A stretch of DNA of 64,000 nucleotides from Bacteroides acidifaciens. GTDB lineage: Bacteria > Bacteroidota > Bacteroidia > Bacteroidales > Bacteroidaceae. The stretch lies in assembly GCF_024623065.1 (NCBI RefSeq), contig NZ_JANJZR010000004.1:1-64000 (forward strand), given 5' to 3'. Positions within the stretch are counted from its first letter, which is position 1. Every line of letters begins with the position of its first letter. The notes below the pieces were generated by a model. That model searched no databases. It was not told where the DNA came from and saw only the letters and a program-made list of their open reading frames with translations. Made by a program: the position numbers and the translations under genes. Of the stretch, positions 9,436-17,503 are shown in pieces.

Positions 9436-9786
9436 ATGATGATTGAAGTGTTGAAGTCGAAAATTCATTGTGCACGTGTCACGGAGGCCAATCTGAACTA
9501 CATGGGTAGTATTACGATTGATGAAGACCTGTTGGACGCCGCGAACATGATTGCGGGAGAAAAAGTGTATATCGCTGATAATAACAACGGTGAACGCTTT
9601 GAAACCTATATTATCAAAGGTGAACGCGGTTCGGGTAAGATTTGCCTGAATGGTGCTGCCGCCCGTAAGGTGCAACCGGATGATATTGTCATTATCATGT
9701 CTTACGCATTGATGGATTTTGAGGAAGCCAAGTCGTTCAAACCGACTGTCATATTCCCGGACCCCGCGACGAACAAAGTGCTGTAA
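9436..9786 (+). CDS. panD: Aspartate 1-decarboxylase proenzyme
   Basis: A 116-residue pyruvoyl enzyme making beta-alanine from aspartate for PanC. The self-cleavage site is intact: NYMGSITID places Gly24-Ser25, where Ser25 becomes the pyruvoyl group. [17 protein letters not shown] and [12 protein letters not shown] are conserved PanD blocks. Two adjacent ATGs (9436 and 9439) are possible; the second would move the serine to position 24. It is co-transcribed with panC, so both pantothenate precursors converge in one operon. Confidence 0.97.
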   Translation: MMIEVLKSKIHCARVTEANLNYMGSITIDEDLLDAANMIAGEKVYIADNNNGERFETYIIKGERGSGKICLNGAAARKVQPDDIVIIMSYALMDFEEAKSFKPTVIFPDPATNKVL

Positions 9787-9832
9787 ACGATTAACGGAGT
9801 AGTGGCCGGTGATTGACAATCGCACCATTACT

Positions 9833-9892
9833 TGATGATAAAAAATAAGCGGTGGATAAACTTAATTATCCACCGCTTATTTTTTATCATCA
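9833..9892. terminator. Long bidirectional terminator
   Basis: A perfect 27-bp inverted repeat (9833-9859 with 9866-9892, loop acttaa) with A-rich and T-rich outer stem halves. It lies between the convergent panCD and NfnAB-like genes and can stop both transcripts. Confidence 0.92.
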
Positions 9893-9902
9893 ACTTCAGC
9901 CG

Positions 9903-12197
9903 TTAATCACTAACCGTTAACTGTTCATTCATGGCAGCGGCAGCCTTGCGGCCGTCTCCCATAGCAAGAATCACGGTAGCTCCACCGCGAACGATGTCGC
10001 CACCTGCATAAATCATCGGGATAGAAGATTCCATATTTTCATTGACGGCAATCGTTCCTTTGCGTCCCAATTCCAGTCCTTTGATTGAACTTGGGACAAT
10101 CGGGTTGGGAGATACACCGACACTTACGATAGCCAAATCAATGTCAATCGTCTCTGTCGCACCGGGTATAGCCACAGGGCTACGACGTCCGGAAGCGTCC
10201 GGTTCGCCCAATTCCATCTTTTGCAGGATTACCTGTTTCACGCATCCTTGTTCGTCTGCGATATATTCAATCGGATTATGTAGTGTCAGGAATTCCACTC
10301 CCTCTTCCTTGGCATGTTTCACCTCTTCGATACGGGCGGGCATTTCCTCTTCCGAGCGGCGATAGATAATCATGGCGCGTTCAGCTCCCAGGCGTTTTGC
10401 CGTACGGACGGAGTCCATAGCGGTATTACCGCCACCAATCACAGCTACGTTCTTGCCGAAAGCTACCGGAGTATCAGATTCTTCGCTGGCAGCATCCATC
10501 AGGTTGACGCGAGTGAGGTATTCGTTCGAAGACATGATATTGATGGAATTCTCTCCGGGGATATTCATAAAGTTGGGCAGACCGGCGCCGGAAGCCACGA
10601 ATATACCTTTGAAACCTTCTTCTTTCAGGTCTTCTACGCTGATAGTCTTTCCTACGATGCAGTCTTTGACGAAGTTGACCCCCATCTTGGAAAGGTTGTC
10701 AATCTCCACATCTACAATCTTGTTGGGTAGACGGAATTCGGGAATACCATATTTCAATACACCGCCGATTTCGTGCAAGGCCTCGAATACAGTTACATCA
10801 TATCCATATTTCGCCATATCACCGGCAAATGCCAATCCGGCAGGTCCCGAACCGATAACAGCTATTTTGATGCCGTTTTTATCTGCGATGACAGGAACGG
10901 AAATCTGTCCGCTTTCGCGTTCGTAATCGGCTGCAAAGCGTTCGAGGTAACCGATAGCTACCGGCTTTTCGTTCATCTTCAGATGGATACATTTGGATTC
11001 ACACTGTTTCTCCTGCGGACAAACACGACCGCAGACAGCCGGAAGTGCACTTGTCTCTTTCAGTGTCTTGGCTGCTTCGAGAAATTCTCCACGTTCGATG
11101 TTTTTGATGAAGCGGGGGATGTCGATACCTACCGGACAGCCTTCCGTACATCCCGGATTAGCACAGTCAAGGCAACGTTTTGCTTCTGTAACCGCCTGTT
11201 CTGCCGTCAAGCCTTGGTTTACTTCTTCTTTGCGGCTATGTGAACGGTATTCTGCATCGAGTTCGTTCATCTCAACGCGGGGAATAGCCGTACGTTCTTT
11301 CGGTTTCATTGCTTTACGCAATTCCTGTCTCCAGACGGCGTTGCGGCTCTTTTCGTCGATTTCTTTAGTCGCTTCACATTCGGGTTGCAACTTGTGCATT
11401 TCTTCGCGTTCTACTTTTTTGAACGCGCCCATGCGTTTCAGCATTTCGTCAAAATCTACTTGGTGACCGTCGAATTCGGGTCCGTCCACGCAGACGAATC
11501 TTGTTTTTCCGCCCACAGTAATACGGCAGGCACCGCACATACCTGTTCCGTCCACCATGATGGTGTTCAATGAAACATCAGTCGGAATCTCATATTTTTT
11601 AGTCAGCAAACAAACGAATTTCATCATGATGGCAGGGCCGATAGCGAAGCACTTATCTACTTTTTCGCGTTTGATAACTTCTTCCACGCCTTCTGTCACC
11701 AGACCTTTGCGGCCATAAGAACCGTCGTCTGTCATAATGATTACTTCGTCAGAGCTTTCGCGCATTTCTTTTTCCAGGATAATGAGGTCCTTGTTACGTC
11801 CGGCCAGCACAGTAATCACACGGTTGCCGGCAGCTTTCAAAGCCTGTACGATAGGAAGCATCGGAGCTACACCTACACCGCCACCGGCGCAGACTACTGT
11901 CCCAAACTTCTCTATATGTGTAGCTTGTCCCAGCGGACCTACTACGTCGGTAATATAGTCACCCTCGTTCAGTTCACAAAGACGGGTAGAGGACAGCCCG
12001 ACTTCTTGTACAACCAAGGTAATAGTGCCTTTTTTCACATCGGAACCAGCGATAGTCAAAGGCATACGTTCTCCCTTTTCGCCTACACGTACGATGACGA
12101 AGTGTCCGGCCTTGCGGGATTTAGCAATTAGAGGGGCTTCAATTTCAAATTTGAATACTTTCTCTGAAAAACGTTCTTTGCTAATGATTTTGTTCAT
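9903..12197 (-). CDS. Fused NfnAB-like NADH/ferredoxin:NADP+ transhydrogenase
   Basis: A 764-residue fusion. Residues 1 to about 280 are a ferredoxin-reductase/DHOD-B-like module: FAD domain, then CAGGGVGVAPMLPI for NAD, then a 2Fe-2S site in GTGMCGACRITVGG plus FVCVDGP. From about 290 to the end is a glutamate-synthase-small-subunit module with 4Fe-4S cysteines (CLDCANPGCTEGCPVG; CGRVCPQEKQCESKC), FAD motif GSGPAGLAFAGDMA, NADP motif GGGNTAMDSVRTAKRLG and a C-terminal AGGDIVRGGATVILAMGDGR. The module order equals NfnA followed by NfnB, electron-bifurcating transhydrogenases of anaerobes. It is often annotated as glutamate synthase, but no large GOGAT subunit lies nearby. Confidence 0.85.
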   Translation of the reverse strand: MNKIISKERFSEKVFKFEIEAPLIAKSRKAGHFVIVRVGEKGERMPLTIAGSDVKKGTITLVVQEVGLSSTRLCELNEGDYITDVVGPLGQATHIEKFGTVVCAGGGVGVAPMLPIVQALKAAGNRVITVLAGRNKDLIILEKEMRESSDEVIIMTDDGSYGRKGLVTEGVEEVIKREKVDKCFAIGPAIMMKFVCLLTKKYEIPTDVSLNTIMVDGTGMCGACRITVGGKTRFVCVDGPEFDGHQVDFDEMLKRMGAFKKVEREEMHKLQPECEATKEIDEKSRNAVWRQELRKAMKPKERTAIPRVEMNELDAEYRSHSRKEEVNQGLTAEQAVTEAKRCLDCANPGCTEGCPVGIDIPRFIKNIERGEFLEAAKTLKETSALPAVCGRVCPQEKQCESKCIHLKMNEKPVAIGYLERFAADYERESGQISVPVIADKNGIKIAVIGSGPAGLAFAGDMAKYGYDVTVFEALHEIGGVLKYGIPEFRLPNKIVDVEIDNLSKMGVNFVKDCIVGKTISVEDLKEEGFKGIFVASGAGLPNFMNIPGENSINIMSSNEYLTRVNLMDAASEESDTPVAFGKNVAVIGGGNTAMDSVRTAKRLGAERAMIIYRRSEEEMPARIEEVKHAKEEGVEFLTLHNPIEYIADEQGCVKQVILQKMELGEPDASGRRSPVAIPGATETIDIDLAIVSVGVSPNPIVPSSIKGLELGRKGTIAVNENMESSIPMIYAGGDIVRGGATVILAMGDGRKAAAAMNEQLTVSD

Positions 12198-12256
12198 TAT
12201 CTAATTAATTTGTTGGTTTTATTACGTAACTGCTGGCAGAATGTTATAAATTTTGG

Positions 12257-12264
12257 CAAAGATA
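12257..12264 (-). promoter_or_regulatory. Promoter -7 element (TATCTTTG)
   Basis: The minus strand matches TAnnTTTG, 59 bases before the ATG of the NfnAB-like gene. Confidence 0.6.
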
Positions 12265-12292
12265 CGGCTTATTTACGAAAAACAAAAAGAAA

Positions 12293-12315
12293 AGCCACTC
12301 TTTTGATGAGTGGCT
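12293..12315 (-). terminator. Terminator of the sugar MFS gene
   Basis: An 8-bp GC-rich stem (agccactc with gagtggct, loop of 7) followed on the minus strand by a T-rich tract. Confidence 0.8.
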
Positions 12316-12341
12316 CCCTATATATAAGTGAATATCTCTTT

Positions 12342-13553
12342 TTATTTCGTTCTGATTTTGTATCCGGCTACTCCATAATATAAGATAAACAGGAAGCAGG
12401 GGAGACACAACCAGTATGCCTGTTGCGGAGTGGCTATGTCTTTCAGCCAACCGTAGAGGGTAGGGATAACGGCTCCGCCGAACATTGCCATGATGAGTAA
12501 TGACGAGCCTGCTTTTGTAAACTTGCCGAGGTCTGCCATAGCGAGCGGCCACAAAGCCGGCCACATCAGCGAGCATCCCAATGCCATAAACGAGATGAAA
12601 TAGATAGAAATATGACTTGGTGCGAGTACAACCAGCAGTGAACCGATAATTGCCAGAATGGAGCAAATCTTTAAGGCTGTAGCCTGACTGAGGTATTTCG
12701 GGATAAAGATGATACCGCAGATGTAACCGATGACAATACCGATAGGAGCAATCCATGCATAGTTGGCAGCACCTTCCAGGCCGAGTTCTTTGGCATAATC
12801 GACCAGCGTGCCGAGTGAAACCGTCTCAACACCTACATAAAGGAACAAAGCCAGGCAACCCAACAGCAAGTGCGGGAACTGGAAAACGGAAGTTTTACTT
12901 GCAGCATACGGACAGGCTTCGGCTTCGTCCTCGTTTTCATCTTCTCCGGCAGCTTTTACTTCGGGTAGCGGTGCGAAGAATGCCATGACACCCAGGGCGA
13001 CAAAAGCGCAGATGATGATGATAAACGGCTTGCTCAAGTCTTCAATACCAATCAGACTGACATCTTTGCCCAGTAACCATACAATGAAGATGGCAGGAAT
13101 AGGCCACGCCAATTTGTTGCAGATACCCATGATACTGATGCGTTTTGCGGCACTGTCCAATGGTCCCAAGATGGTGATATAAGGGTTTACAGATGCTTGC
13201 AGATACGCATTGGCGGCTCCGCTAATGAAAGATGCCAACAGGAATAAGGTGAAGCTTTCCTGTGATGCCGATAGGATAAACAGGTAAAATGCCACAGCAA
13301 AAATAAAGAAAGACAGTGACATGGTGCGTTTGTAGCCAATCGCCTTGATGGTGAGCCCGGCAGGATAGCCGAATACAAGGAATGGAATAAAGGTTGCAGC
13401 AATAATAAGGTAAGAAGCCGTGTTTGAGATTCCCAGTGATTTTTGTAATACGGGAACTAATAACGAGTTAATTCCTAACGCGAAACCAATCGCAAAGAAC
13501 ATGATGCCGATGAATGTCAAAGGCAGTACAAAACTTTTTGTGTTTTTTGTCAT
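12342..13553 (-). CDS. Sugar MFS transporter (FucP/GluP-like)
   Basis: A 403-residue inner-membrane protein with about 12 hydrophobic segments and a charged central loop (near residues 210-230, GEDENEDEAEACPYA). The first helices, PLTFIGIMFFAIGFALGINS, and GAANAYLQASVNPYITILGP match the FucP/glucose-galactose branch of the major facilitator family, which symports hexoses with protons or sodium. The exact sugar is not predictable. It is a single gene between the NfnAB-like gene and serS, with terminators on both sides; no clear promoter element was seen. Confidence 0.85.
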   Translation of the reverse strand: MTKNTKSFVLPLTFIGIMFFAIGFALGINSLLVPVLQKSLGISNTASYLIIAATFIPFLVFGYPAGLTIKAIGYKRTMSLSFFIFAVAFYLFILSASQESFTLFLLASFISGAANAYLQASVNPYITILGPLDSAAKRISIMGICNKLAWPIPAIFIVWLLGKDVSLIGIEDLSKPFIIIICAFVALGVMAFFAPLPEVKAAGEDENEDEAEACPYAASKTSVFQFPHLLLGCLALFLYVGVETVSLGTLVDYAKELGLEGAANYAWIAPIGIVIGYICGIIFIPKYLSQATALKICSILAIIGSLLVVLAPSHISIYFISFMALGCSLMWPALWPLAMADLGKFTKAGSSLLIMAMFGGAVIPTLYGWLKDIATPQQAYWLCLPCFLFILYYGVAGYKIRTK

Positions 13554-13585
13554 GGGGGTAAATGTGTTAAAAGGTTATATAAAAG

Positions 13586-13623
13586 CTCTTGTAAGAAGAG
13601 GAACTTCCTGATTCTTACAAGAG
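13586..13623 (-). terminator. Terminator of serS
   Basis: A perfect 12-bp stem (ctcttgtaagaa with ttcttacaagag, loop of 14) 16 nt past the serS stop, followed on the minus strand by CTTTTATATAA. Confidence 0.8.
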
Positions 13624-13639
13624 TGAAATTTTCTTTTCT

Positions 13640-14914
13640 TTAGTCTATGATGTCGAAACCGCAGTACGGAACCAATGCTTTCGGAATTCTGATACCTTCC
13701 GGAGTCTGGTTGTTTTCGAGCAGGGCGGCAACGATGCGTGGCAGTGCCAATGCGGAACCGTTCAACGTGTGGCAAAGTTCGGTTTTCTTGTCTGCATTAC
13801 GATAACGGCATTTCAGACGGTTCGCCTGATATGTGTCGAAATTGGAAACGGAACTTACTTCCAGCCAACGTTTTTGTGCTTCGGAATATACCTCAAAGTC
13901 AAAGCAGAGCGCAGCAGTAAAACTCATGTCACCACCACAAAGACGGAGGATACGATAGGGGAGTTCCAGTTTTTGCAACAATCCTTCTACATGGTCCAAC
14001 ATTTCCTGGTGAGACTGCTTGGAGTGTTCCGGCTTGTCAATGCGCACTAATTCTACTTTAGAGAATTCGTGCAGGCGGTTCAATCCACGTACGTCTTTAC
14101 CGTAAGAACCTGCTTCGCGACGGAAACATTGCGTGTAGGCGCAGTTCATAATCGGCAATTGCTTTTCTTCCAGGATGACATCACGATAGATGTTAGTGAC
14201 AGGGACTTCTGCTGTCGGAATCAGGTATAAGTCGTCCACTTCACAATGGTACATCTGGCCTTCCTTGTCGGGAAGCTGTCCTGTGCCATAGCCGGAAGCA
14301 GCGTTGACCACTGTCGGCGGCATGATTTCAGTATATCCTGATTTGCGTGCTTCGTCGAGGAAGAAATTGATAAGGGCGCGTTGAAGCTGTGCACCTTTAC
14401 CTTTATATACAGGGAAGCCAGCGCCTGTGATTTTAACACCCAGGTCAAAATCAATCAAGTCATATTTCTTTGCCAGTTCCCAGTGAGGGAGTGCATCCTT
14501 GGGAAGTTCGGTTTCCATACCACCCATTTTTTCTACGACGTTGTCTTCGGCGCCTACACCTTCGGGCACTTCATCATAAGGAACATTGGGGATGGTATAG
14601 AGAATATTCTGCATATCAGTCGCAGCCTGTGTCATGGTGGCGTCCAGCTCTTTGTTGCCTTCTTTCAGTTCGGCAACACGGGCGCGTGCAGATTCAGCTT
14701 CTTCTTTCTTGCCTTCTTTCATCAGTTGGCCGATGGTGCGTGAAAGCGAGTTTACCTCTGCCAGGTTTTTATCTAATTGATTTTGCGTGCTACGTCTCTT
14801 GTCGTTTAGAGCGATCACTTGTTCGATCGTTTCTTTTGCATTCTTGAAATGCTTCTTTTCCAGTCCGCGGAGTACCGCCTCTGTGTTTTCTGTAATTTGT
14901 TTAATGGTAAGCAT
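13640..14914 (-). CDS. serS: Seryl-tRNA synthetase
   Basis: A 424-residue class II synthetase charging tRNA-Ser. The N-terminal coiled-coil arm (about residues 25-100, rich in Lys/Glu heptads) binds the long variable arm of tRNA. Motif 2 (FRREAGSYGKDVRGLNRLHE) and motif 3 (NGSALALPRIVAALLENNQ) are intact. The frame is open to 14977, but the ATG at 14914 gives the family N-terminus (MLTIKQITENTEAVLRGLEK). It has its own promoter at 14950-14957, downstream of rplU-rpmA. Confidence 0.97.
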   Translation of the reverse strand: MLTIKQITENTEAVLRGLEKKHFKNAKETIEQVIALNDKRRSTQNQLDKNLAEVNSLSRTIGQLMKEGKKEEAESARARVAELKEGNKELDATMTQAATDMQNILYTIPNVPYDEVPEGVGAEDNVVEKMGGMETELPKDALPHWELAKKYDLIDFDLGVKITGAGFPVYKGKGAQLQRALINFFLDEARKSGYTEIMPPTVVNAASGYGTGQLPDKEGQMYHCEVDDLYLIPTAEVPVTNIYRDVILEEKQLPIMNCAYTQCFRREAGSYGKDVRGLNRLHEFSKVELVRIDKPEHSKQSHQEMLDHVEGLLQKLELPYRILRLCGGDMSFTAALCFDFEVYSEAQKRWLEVSSVSNFDTYQANRLKCRYRNADKKTELCHTLNGSALALPRIVAALLENNQTPEGIRIPKALVPYCGFDIID

Positions 14915-14949
14915 ATCTATACTTTTTATGTACTTTCGTTTAATGGATG

Positions 14950-14957
14950 CAAAGATA
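14950..14957 (-). promoter_or_regulatory. Promoter -7 element of serS (TATCTTTG)
   Basis: The minus strand reads TATCTTTG 35 bases before the serS ATG. Confidence 0.6.
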
Positions 14958-15003
14958 AAGAAAAAACGAACAATCAAGCAATGAAAACGGACATAAAAAA
15001 AGA

Positions 15004-15038
15004 AAGGAGATGCAATCCTTTTCGGATTACATCTCCTT
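15004..15038 (-). terminator. Terminator of rplU-rpmA
   Basis: A 15-bp stem with one mismatch around a 5-nt loop; the minus-strand side continues into a T-rich run. It lies 25 nt past the rpmA stop. Confidence 0.85.
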
Positions 15039-15063
15039 CTCTCAAATATTTTTGGTTGTGCAA

Positions 15064-15327
15064 TTATGCTTCAGTTGCAGGAACTACAGAAACATATCTT
15101 CTGTCTCCTTTGCCTACTTTGAAGTTAACTGTACCATCTACTAAAGCGAAAAGAGTGTGGTCTTTACCCATTCCCATGTTTTCACCCGGGTGGAATTCAG
15201 TACCTCTTTGACGAACGATGATGTTACCTGCTTTGCAAGCTTCGCCACCAAATATCTTAACGCCTAATCTCTTACTTTGTGATTCGCGGCCGTTCTTAGA
15301 ACTACCGACACCTTTCTTGTGTGCCAT
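15064..15327 (-). CDS. rpmA: 50S ribosomal protein L27
   Basis: An 87-residue protein of normal length. The N-terminus [20 protein letters not shown] reaches the peptidyl-transferase centre in the ribosome. [22 protein letters not shown] and [15 protein letters not shown] are diagnostic L27 blocks. There is no N-terminal extension of the kind cleaved in Firmicutes. It follows rplU by 23 nt in the usual order. Confidence 0.98.
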   Translation of the reverse strand: MAHKKGVGSSKNGRESQSKRLGVKIFGGEACKAGNIIVRQRGTEFHPGENMGMGKDHTLFALVDGTVNFKVGKGDRRYVSVVPATEA

Positions 15328-15350
15328 TTCTTCTTACTGTTTTAAATTGA

Positions 15351-15668
15351 TTAAGCTACTACTTCTGTGATTGTTAACTCTGTAAACTGTTGACGGTGAC
15401 CGTTCAGTTTTCTGTAACCTTTTCTTCTTTTCTTGTGGAAAACAAGAACTTTGTCGCCTTTTACCAAGTTTGAAACAACCTGACAAACAACTTTTGCGCC
15501 TTCTACAACAGGGGCACCTACAGTTACATTTCCGTCTTTGTCTACCAAAAGAACTTTTTCAAATTCTACTGTTGAACCGTTTTCTGCACCTTCGATGTGG
15601 TGAACGAACAACTTCTGACCAGCTTCTGCTTTGAATTGCTGACCGTTAATTTCTACAATTGCGTACAT
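15351..15668 (-). CDS. rplU: 50S ribosomal protein L21
   Basis: A 105-residue ribosomal protein binding 23S r[23 protein letters not shown] is the standard start; [20 protein letters not shown] near the C-terminus is the RNA-binding signature. The open frame extends to 15716, but the ATG at 15668 is the conserved start. It is first in the rplU-rpmA operon, with a leader of about 85 nt. Confidence 0.97.
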   Translation of the reverse strand: MYAIVEINGQQFKAEAGQKLFVHHIEGAENGSTVEFEKVLLVDKDGNVTVGAPVVEGAKVVCQVVSNLVKGDKVLVFHKKRRKGYRKLNGHRQQFTELTITEVVA

Positions 15669-15758
15669 CTTATATATAAATGTATAAGTTAGCTCCGGCG
15701 GGTGGTCTTTAATCACTTAAAGAGCTCTTTGTCGAACCCGTTGCGGAATAATCGGGCA

Positions 15759-15790
15759 CAAAAGTACTGCTTTTATTCAATCTGAACAAA
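15759..15790 (-). promoter_or_regulatory. Promoter of rplU-rpmA
   Basis: TACTTTTG (minus strand, 15759-15766) matches TAnnTTTG, with TTTG at 15787-15790 as -33, spacing 20. This is one of the most canonical promoters in the window. Confidence 0.75.
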
Positions 15791-15863
15791 TGTTTCCGCT
15801 CTTTTTTTATTGTTTTGGGATACTTCTCCCTCTTTCCCGTAGTAAAAAATGCATTTTCTCTTT

Positions 15864-15962
15864 CAACCTATCACCTGATGTTACAAATCATTCATTTATA
15901 ATGCTTTGCCTGGTGATAGGTTGTGTTTATAACCTATCACCCGCATCTATCACCTATCACCC
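15864..15962. repeat. CCTATCACC iteron palindrome
   Basis: caacctatcacc at 15864-15875 is perfectly inverted as ggtgataggttg at 15912-15923, then repeated directly at about 15931-15942 and, overlapping, at 15947-15962 (ctatcacctatcaccc). That makes four forward copies and one inverted copy of a 9-base unit within 100 bp. Not coding. Confidence 0.8.
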
Positions 15963-16405
15963 GTTTTTTGCCTTCGCGGAGATGCTTATGCCATTCCCTA
16001 TATTTCTATTGGCCGATTTACTATGGCTTTCTACTCCTGTCTGGCTAGGTGTGTCGAATGTTTCAAAATGATTGTCCTATAGCTAAGTCAAGAAAAAGGC
16101 AAAGTTTTATTCTTATACGATGTGATTGTTTTAAAAAGATAGTATATTTACAATACCTAACATTACACGTATAACAGTGAATCTGTTTCAATTTCAGTAG
16201 TAGGTATATTTTATGTCTACTGCTGTTAGAGATATGTGGTTCTTCTATCACAATCCGGTCGGTTGATAAGCCAATTAACTACTTTTTGCCATGAGGAGTC
16301 CGGAATGTTGAAGAAGTGGATGGATGAAAATAAAAAGTAATCCATCTAATCTACTTTTTGGGTATTGCTATATCATTTATTGGATGTAAACAGGTCATTT
16401 ATCAG

Positions 16406-16459
16406 CTATTAATACTTGACTTCTCAGCTATTACTAGTTGGGAAGTCAAGTATTAATAG
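16406..16459. repeat. 18-bp perfect hairpin
   Basis: ctattaatacttgacttc (16406-16423) is perfectly inverted at 16442-16459, with an 18-nt loop that itself repeats cagctatta. There is no T-run, so a terminator is unlikely. Confidence 0.85.
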
Positions 16460-16533
16460 TTGAGATGATAACTGTTAACATCCTGTGATTCAAGCATTAT
16501 TGTTTGGAATTGCAGTCGGGAAGAGTCGGTGAT

Positions 16534-16652
16534 GTATGAGAGTAACTTTTACCCTCATAGTTACCCTCATAGTTGCTCTCATAGCTGAAACGTCGATGAA
16601 TAAAGGGATTCAGACGAACTATGAGAGTATGAGGGCAAAATCGCTATTAAAC
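16534..16652. repeat. TATGAGGG repeat element, copy B1
   Basis: A left part with inverted units (accctcatag twice, then gctctcatag), a central block atgaataaagggatt (16596-16610) and a right end tatgagagtatgagggcaaa. The copy at 43031-43151 is alignable over its whole length; a diverged copy lies at 25912-26078. The arms can pair into a long hairpin. Confidence 0.8.
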
Positions 16653-16743
16653 TTTTTTTCGTGGGTGCGGGAGAGTCGAATTGTTGTCTATAACAGTCCA
16701 TGAGCTAGTTACAGAAAGTTAGTGCGACATTTATAGATGTTGG

Positions 16744-16890
16744 CTATAGAAGATAATGAAGAAGAGAACTCAAACGAGAAAACAAGTAAGATGCTTGTTC
16801 CATCCCGTTGCCGGATACTTTCCATAAAAGTTGCGCATTTGCGCTGAATGCCACGCAGATAAATATGACAGCTCCGATAAATGACTTTAT
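16744..16890 (-). pseudogene. Remnant of a TraB/GumN-family gene
   Basis: Reading minus from 16890, the codons give a signal peptide (SFIGAVIFICVAFSANA) followed by QLLWKVSGNGMEQASYLF, the typical mature N-terminus of TraB/GumN proteins, which normally continues GTHH. Here the similarity stops after SYLF and a TAG follows 11 codons later. The expected start codon reads ATA instead of ATG, with a TAA four codons before it. So the gene has lost its start and nearly all of its body (family length about 280-300). It begins 26 nt after the NlpC/P60 gene and was probably once its operon partner. A non-ATG start making a 48-residue peptide is possible but unlikely. Confidence 0.75.
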
Positions 16891-16916
16891 AATGATATAT
16901 TATTGAGAGTTGATGA

Positions 16917-17432
16917 TTAACGTATTCTGCCACCGCATATCCAATGCCTGCTATAATATTCTTCGCCCAACCTGCTGACGATTACTCCCCGGCTCGTACT
17001 GGAATGGATGAACTTCCCGTTCTTCAGATAGATGCCTACATGGGCTACTTTCTTTTTGGAACGGTTGCTGCTGAAGAATACCAAATCACCTTCTTTGAGG
17101 TTACGCTTGGCTATTTTATTGCTTTTGTTTTTCAGTTCTTCCGAGTTTCGAGGCACTTGGGTACGATATACTTTCCGGTATATCTGACAGACCATGCCCG
17201 AACAGTCGGTTCCCTTTTTCGAATCTCCGCCACTGCGATAAGGGGTGCCTATCCAGTCGGCAGCTTCCATATAGAGTTTATGGTTGTCTTCAAGGTTGAT
17301 GTCTACGCCCAATAAGATGGAAGCCTGCGCCAATGCCTGGTAATCCAAACGGGGGGCGGACGTGCGGCAGGAACTAAGAATGGCGGTCAGTCCTATCAGT
17401 AAGAATATCAGTTTGAATTTTGCTTTCATCAT
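16917..17432 (-). CDS. NlpC/P60-family lipoprotein (cell-wall peptidase)
   Basis: A 171-residue lipoprotein: signal peptide and lipobox (LTAILSSC), then an NlpC/P60 domain from about residue 50. The catalytic cysteine is in GTDCSGMVCQIY, the histidine in KVAHVGIYL, with a polar third residue near KFIHSS. Such enzymes cut D-gamma-glutamyl-diaminopimelate or similar bonds in peptidoglycan stems. It is single-domain, about the size of E. coli Spr. Tandem ATGs at 17432 and 17429 are equivalent. The remnant of a second gene follows. Confidence 0.92.
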   Translation of the reverse strand: MMKAKFKLIFLLIGLTAILSSCRTSAPRLDYQALAQASILLGVDINLEDNHKLYMEAADWIGTPYRSGGDSKKGTDCSGMVCQIYRKVYRTQVPRNSEELKNKSNKIAKRNLKEGDLVFFSSNRSKKKVAHVGIYLKNGKFIHSSTSRGVIVSRLGEEYYSRHWICGGRIR

Positions 17433-17440
17433 CTGTACTT

Positions 17441-17500
17441 AACTTATAAACAGCAAAAGTAACTCATAAATAGTCAGTCGTAACTTGTAAATAGTCAATC
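17441..17500. promoter_or_regulatory. Promoter and AT-rich direct repeats before the NlpC gene
   Basis: TACTTTTG on the minus strand (17454-17461) matches TAnnTTTG. Around it, aacttataaacag, taactcataaatagtca and taacttgtaaatagtca form three related units about 22-26 bp apart, a possible operator array. The gap also separates the ABC operon end (17504) from this gene. Confidence 0.5.
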
Positions 17501-17503
17501 CCC

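Larger units (their letters stand above)
15791..16743. other. Gene-poor gap of nearly 1 kb
   Basis: I see no convincing gene here. Short open frames have no start context, family resemblance or partner. The stretch holds three palindromic repeat elements (entered separately at 15864, 16406 and 16534) and, at its right edge, the remnant of a TraB/GumN-like gene. It looks like a decayed or rearranged interval. Confidence 0.7.

Noticed and set aside
10042..11573. Several plus-strand open frames opposite the NfnAB-like gene
   Set aside because: Antisense shadows of a strongly conserved gene.
9903..12197. Reading the fusion as ordinary glutamate synthase small subunit
   Set aside because: The first 280 residues are a complete FAD/NAD/2Fe-2S module and no large GOGAT subunit is adjacent.
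15864..15962. Possible replication-origin iterons
   Set aside because: No replication gene, DnaA boxes or AT-rich unwinding region beside them; an intergenic repeat is simpler.
15790..16071. 93-codon plus-strand open frame
   Set aside because: It runs through the CCTATCACC iterons and has no ribosome site or recognisable domain.
16709..16933. 74-codon minus-strand open frame
   Set aside because: It is in a different frame from the TraB/GumN-like remnant and has no family resemblance; the remnant frame explains this DNA better.
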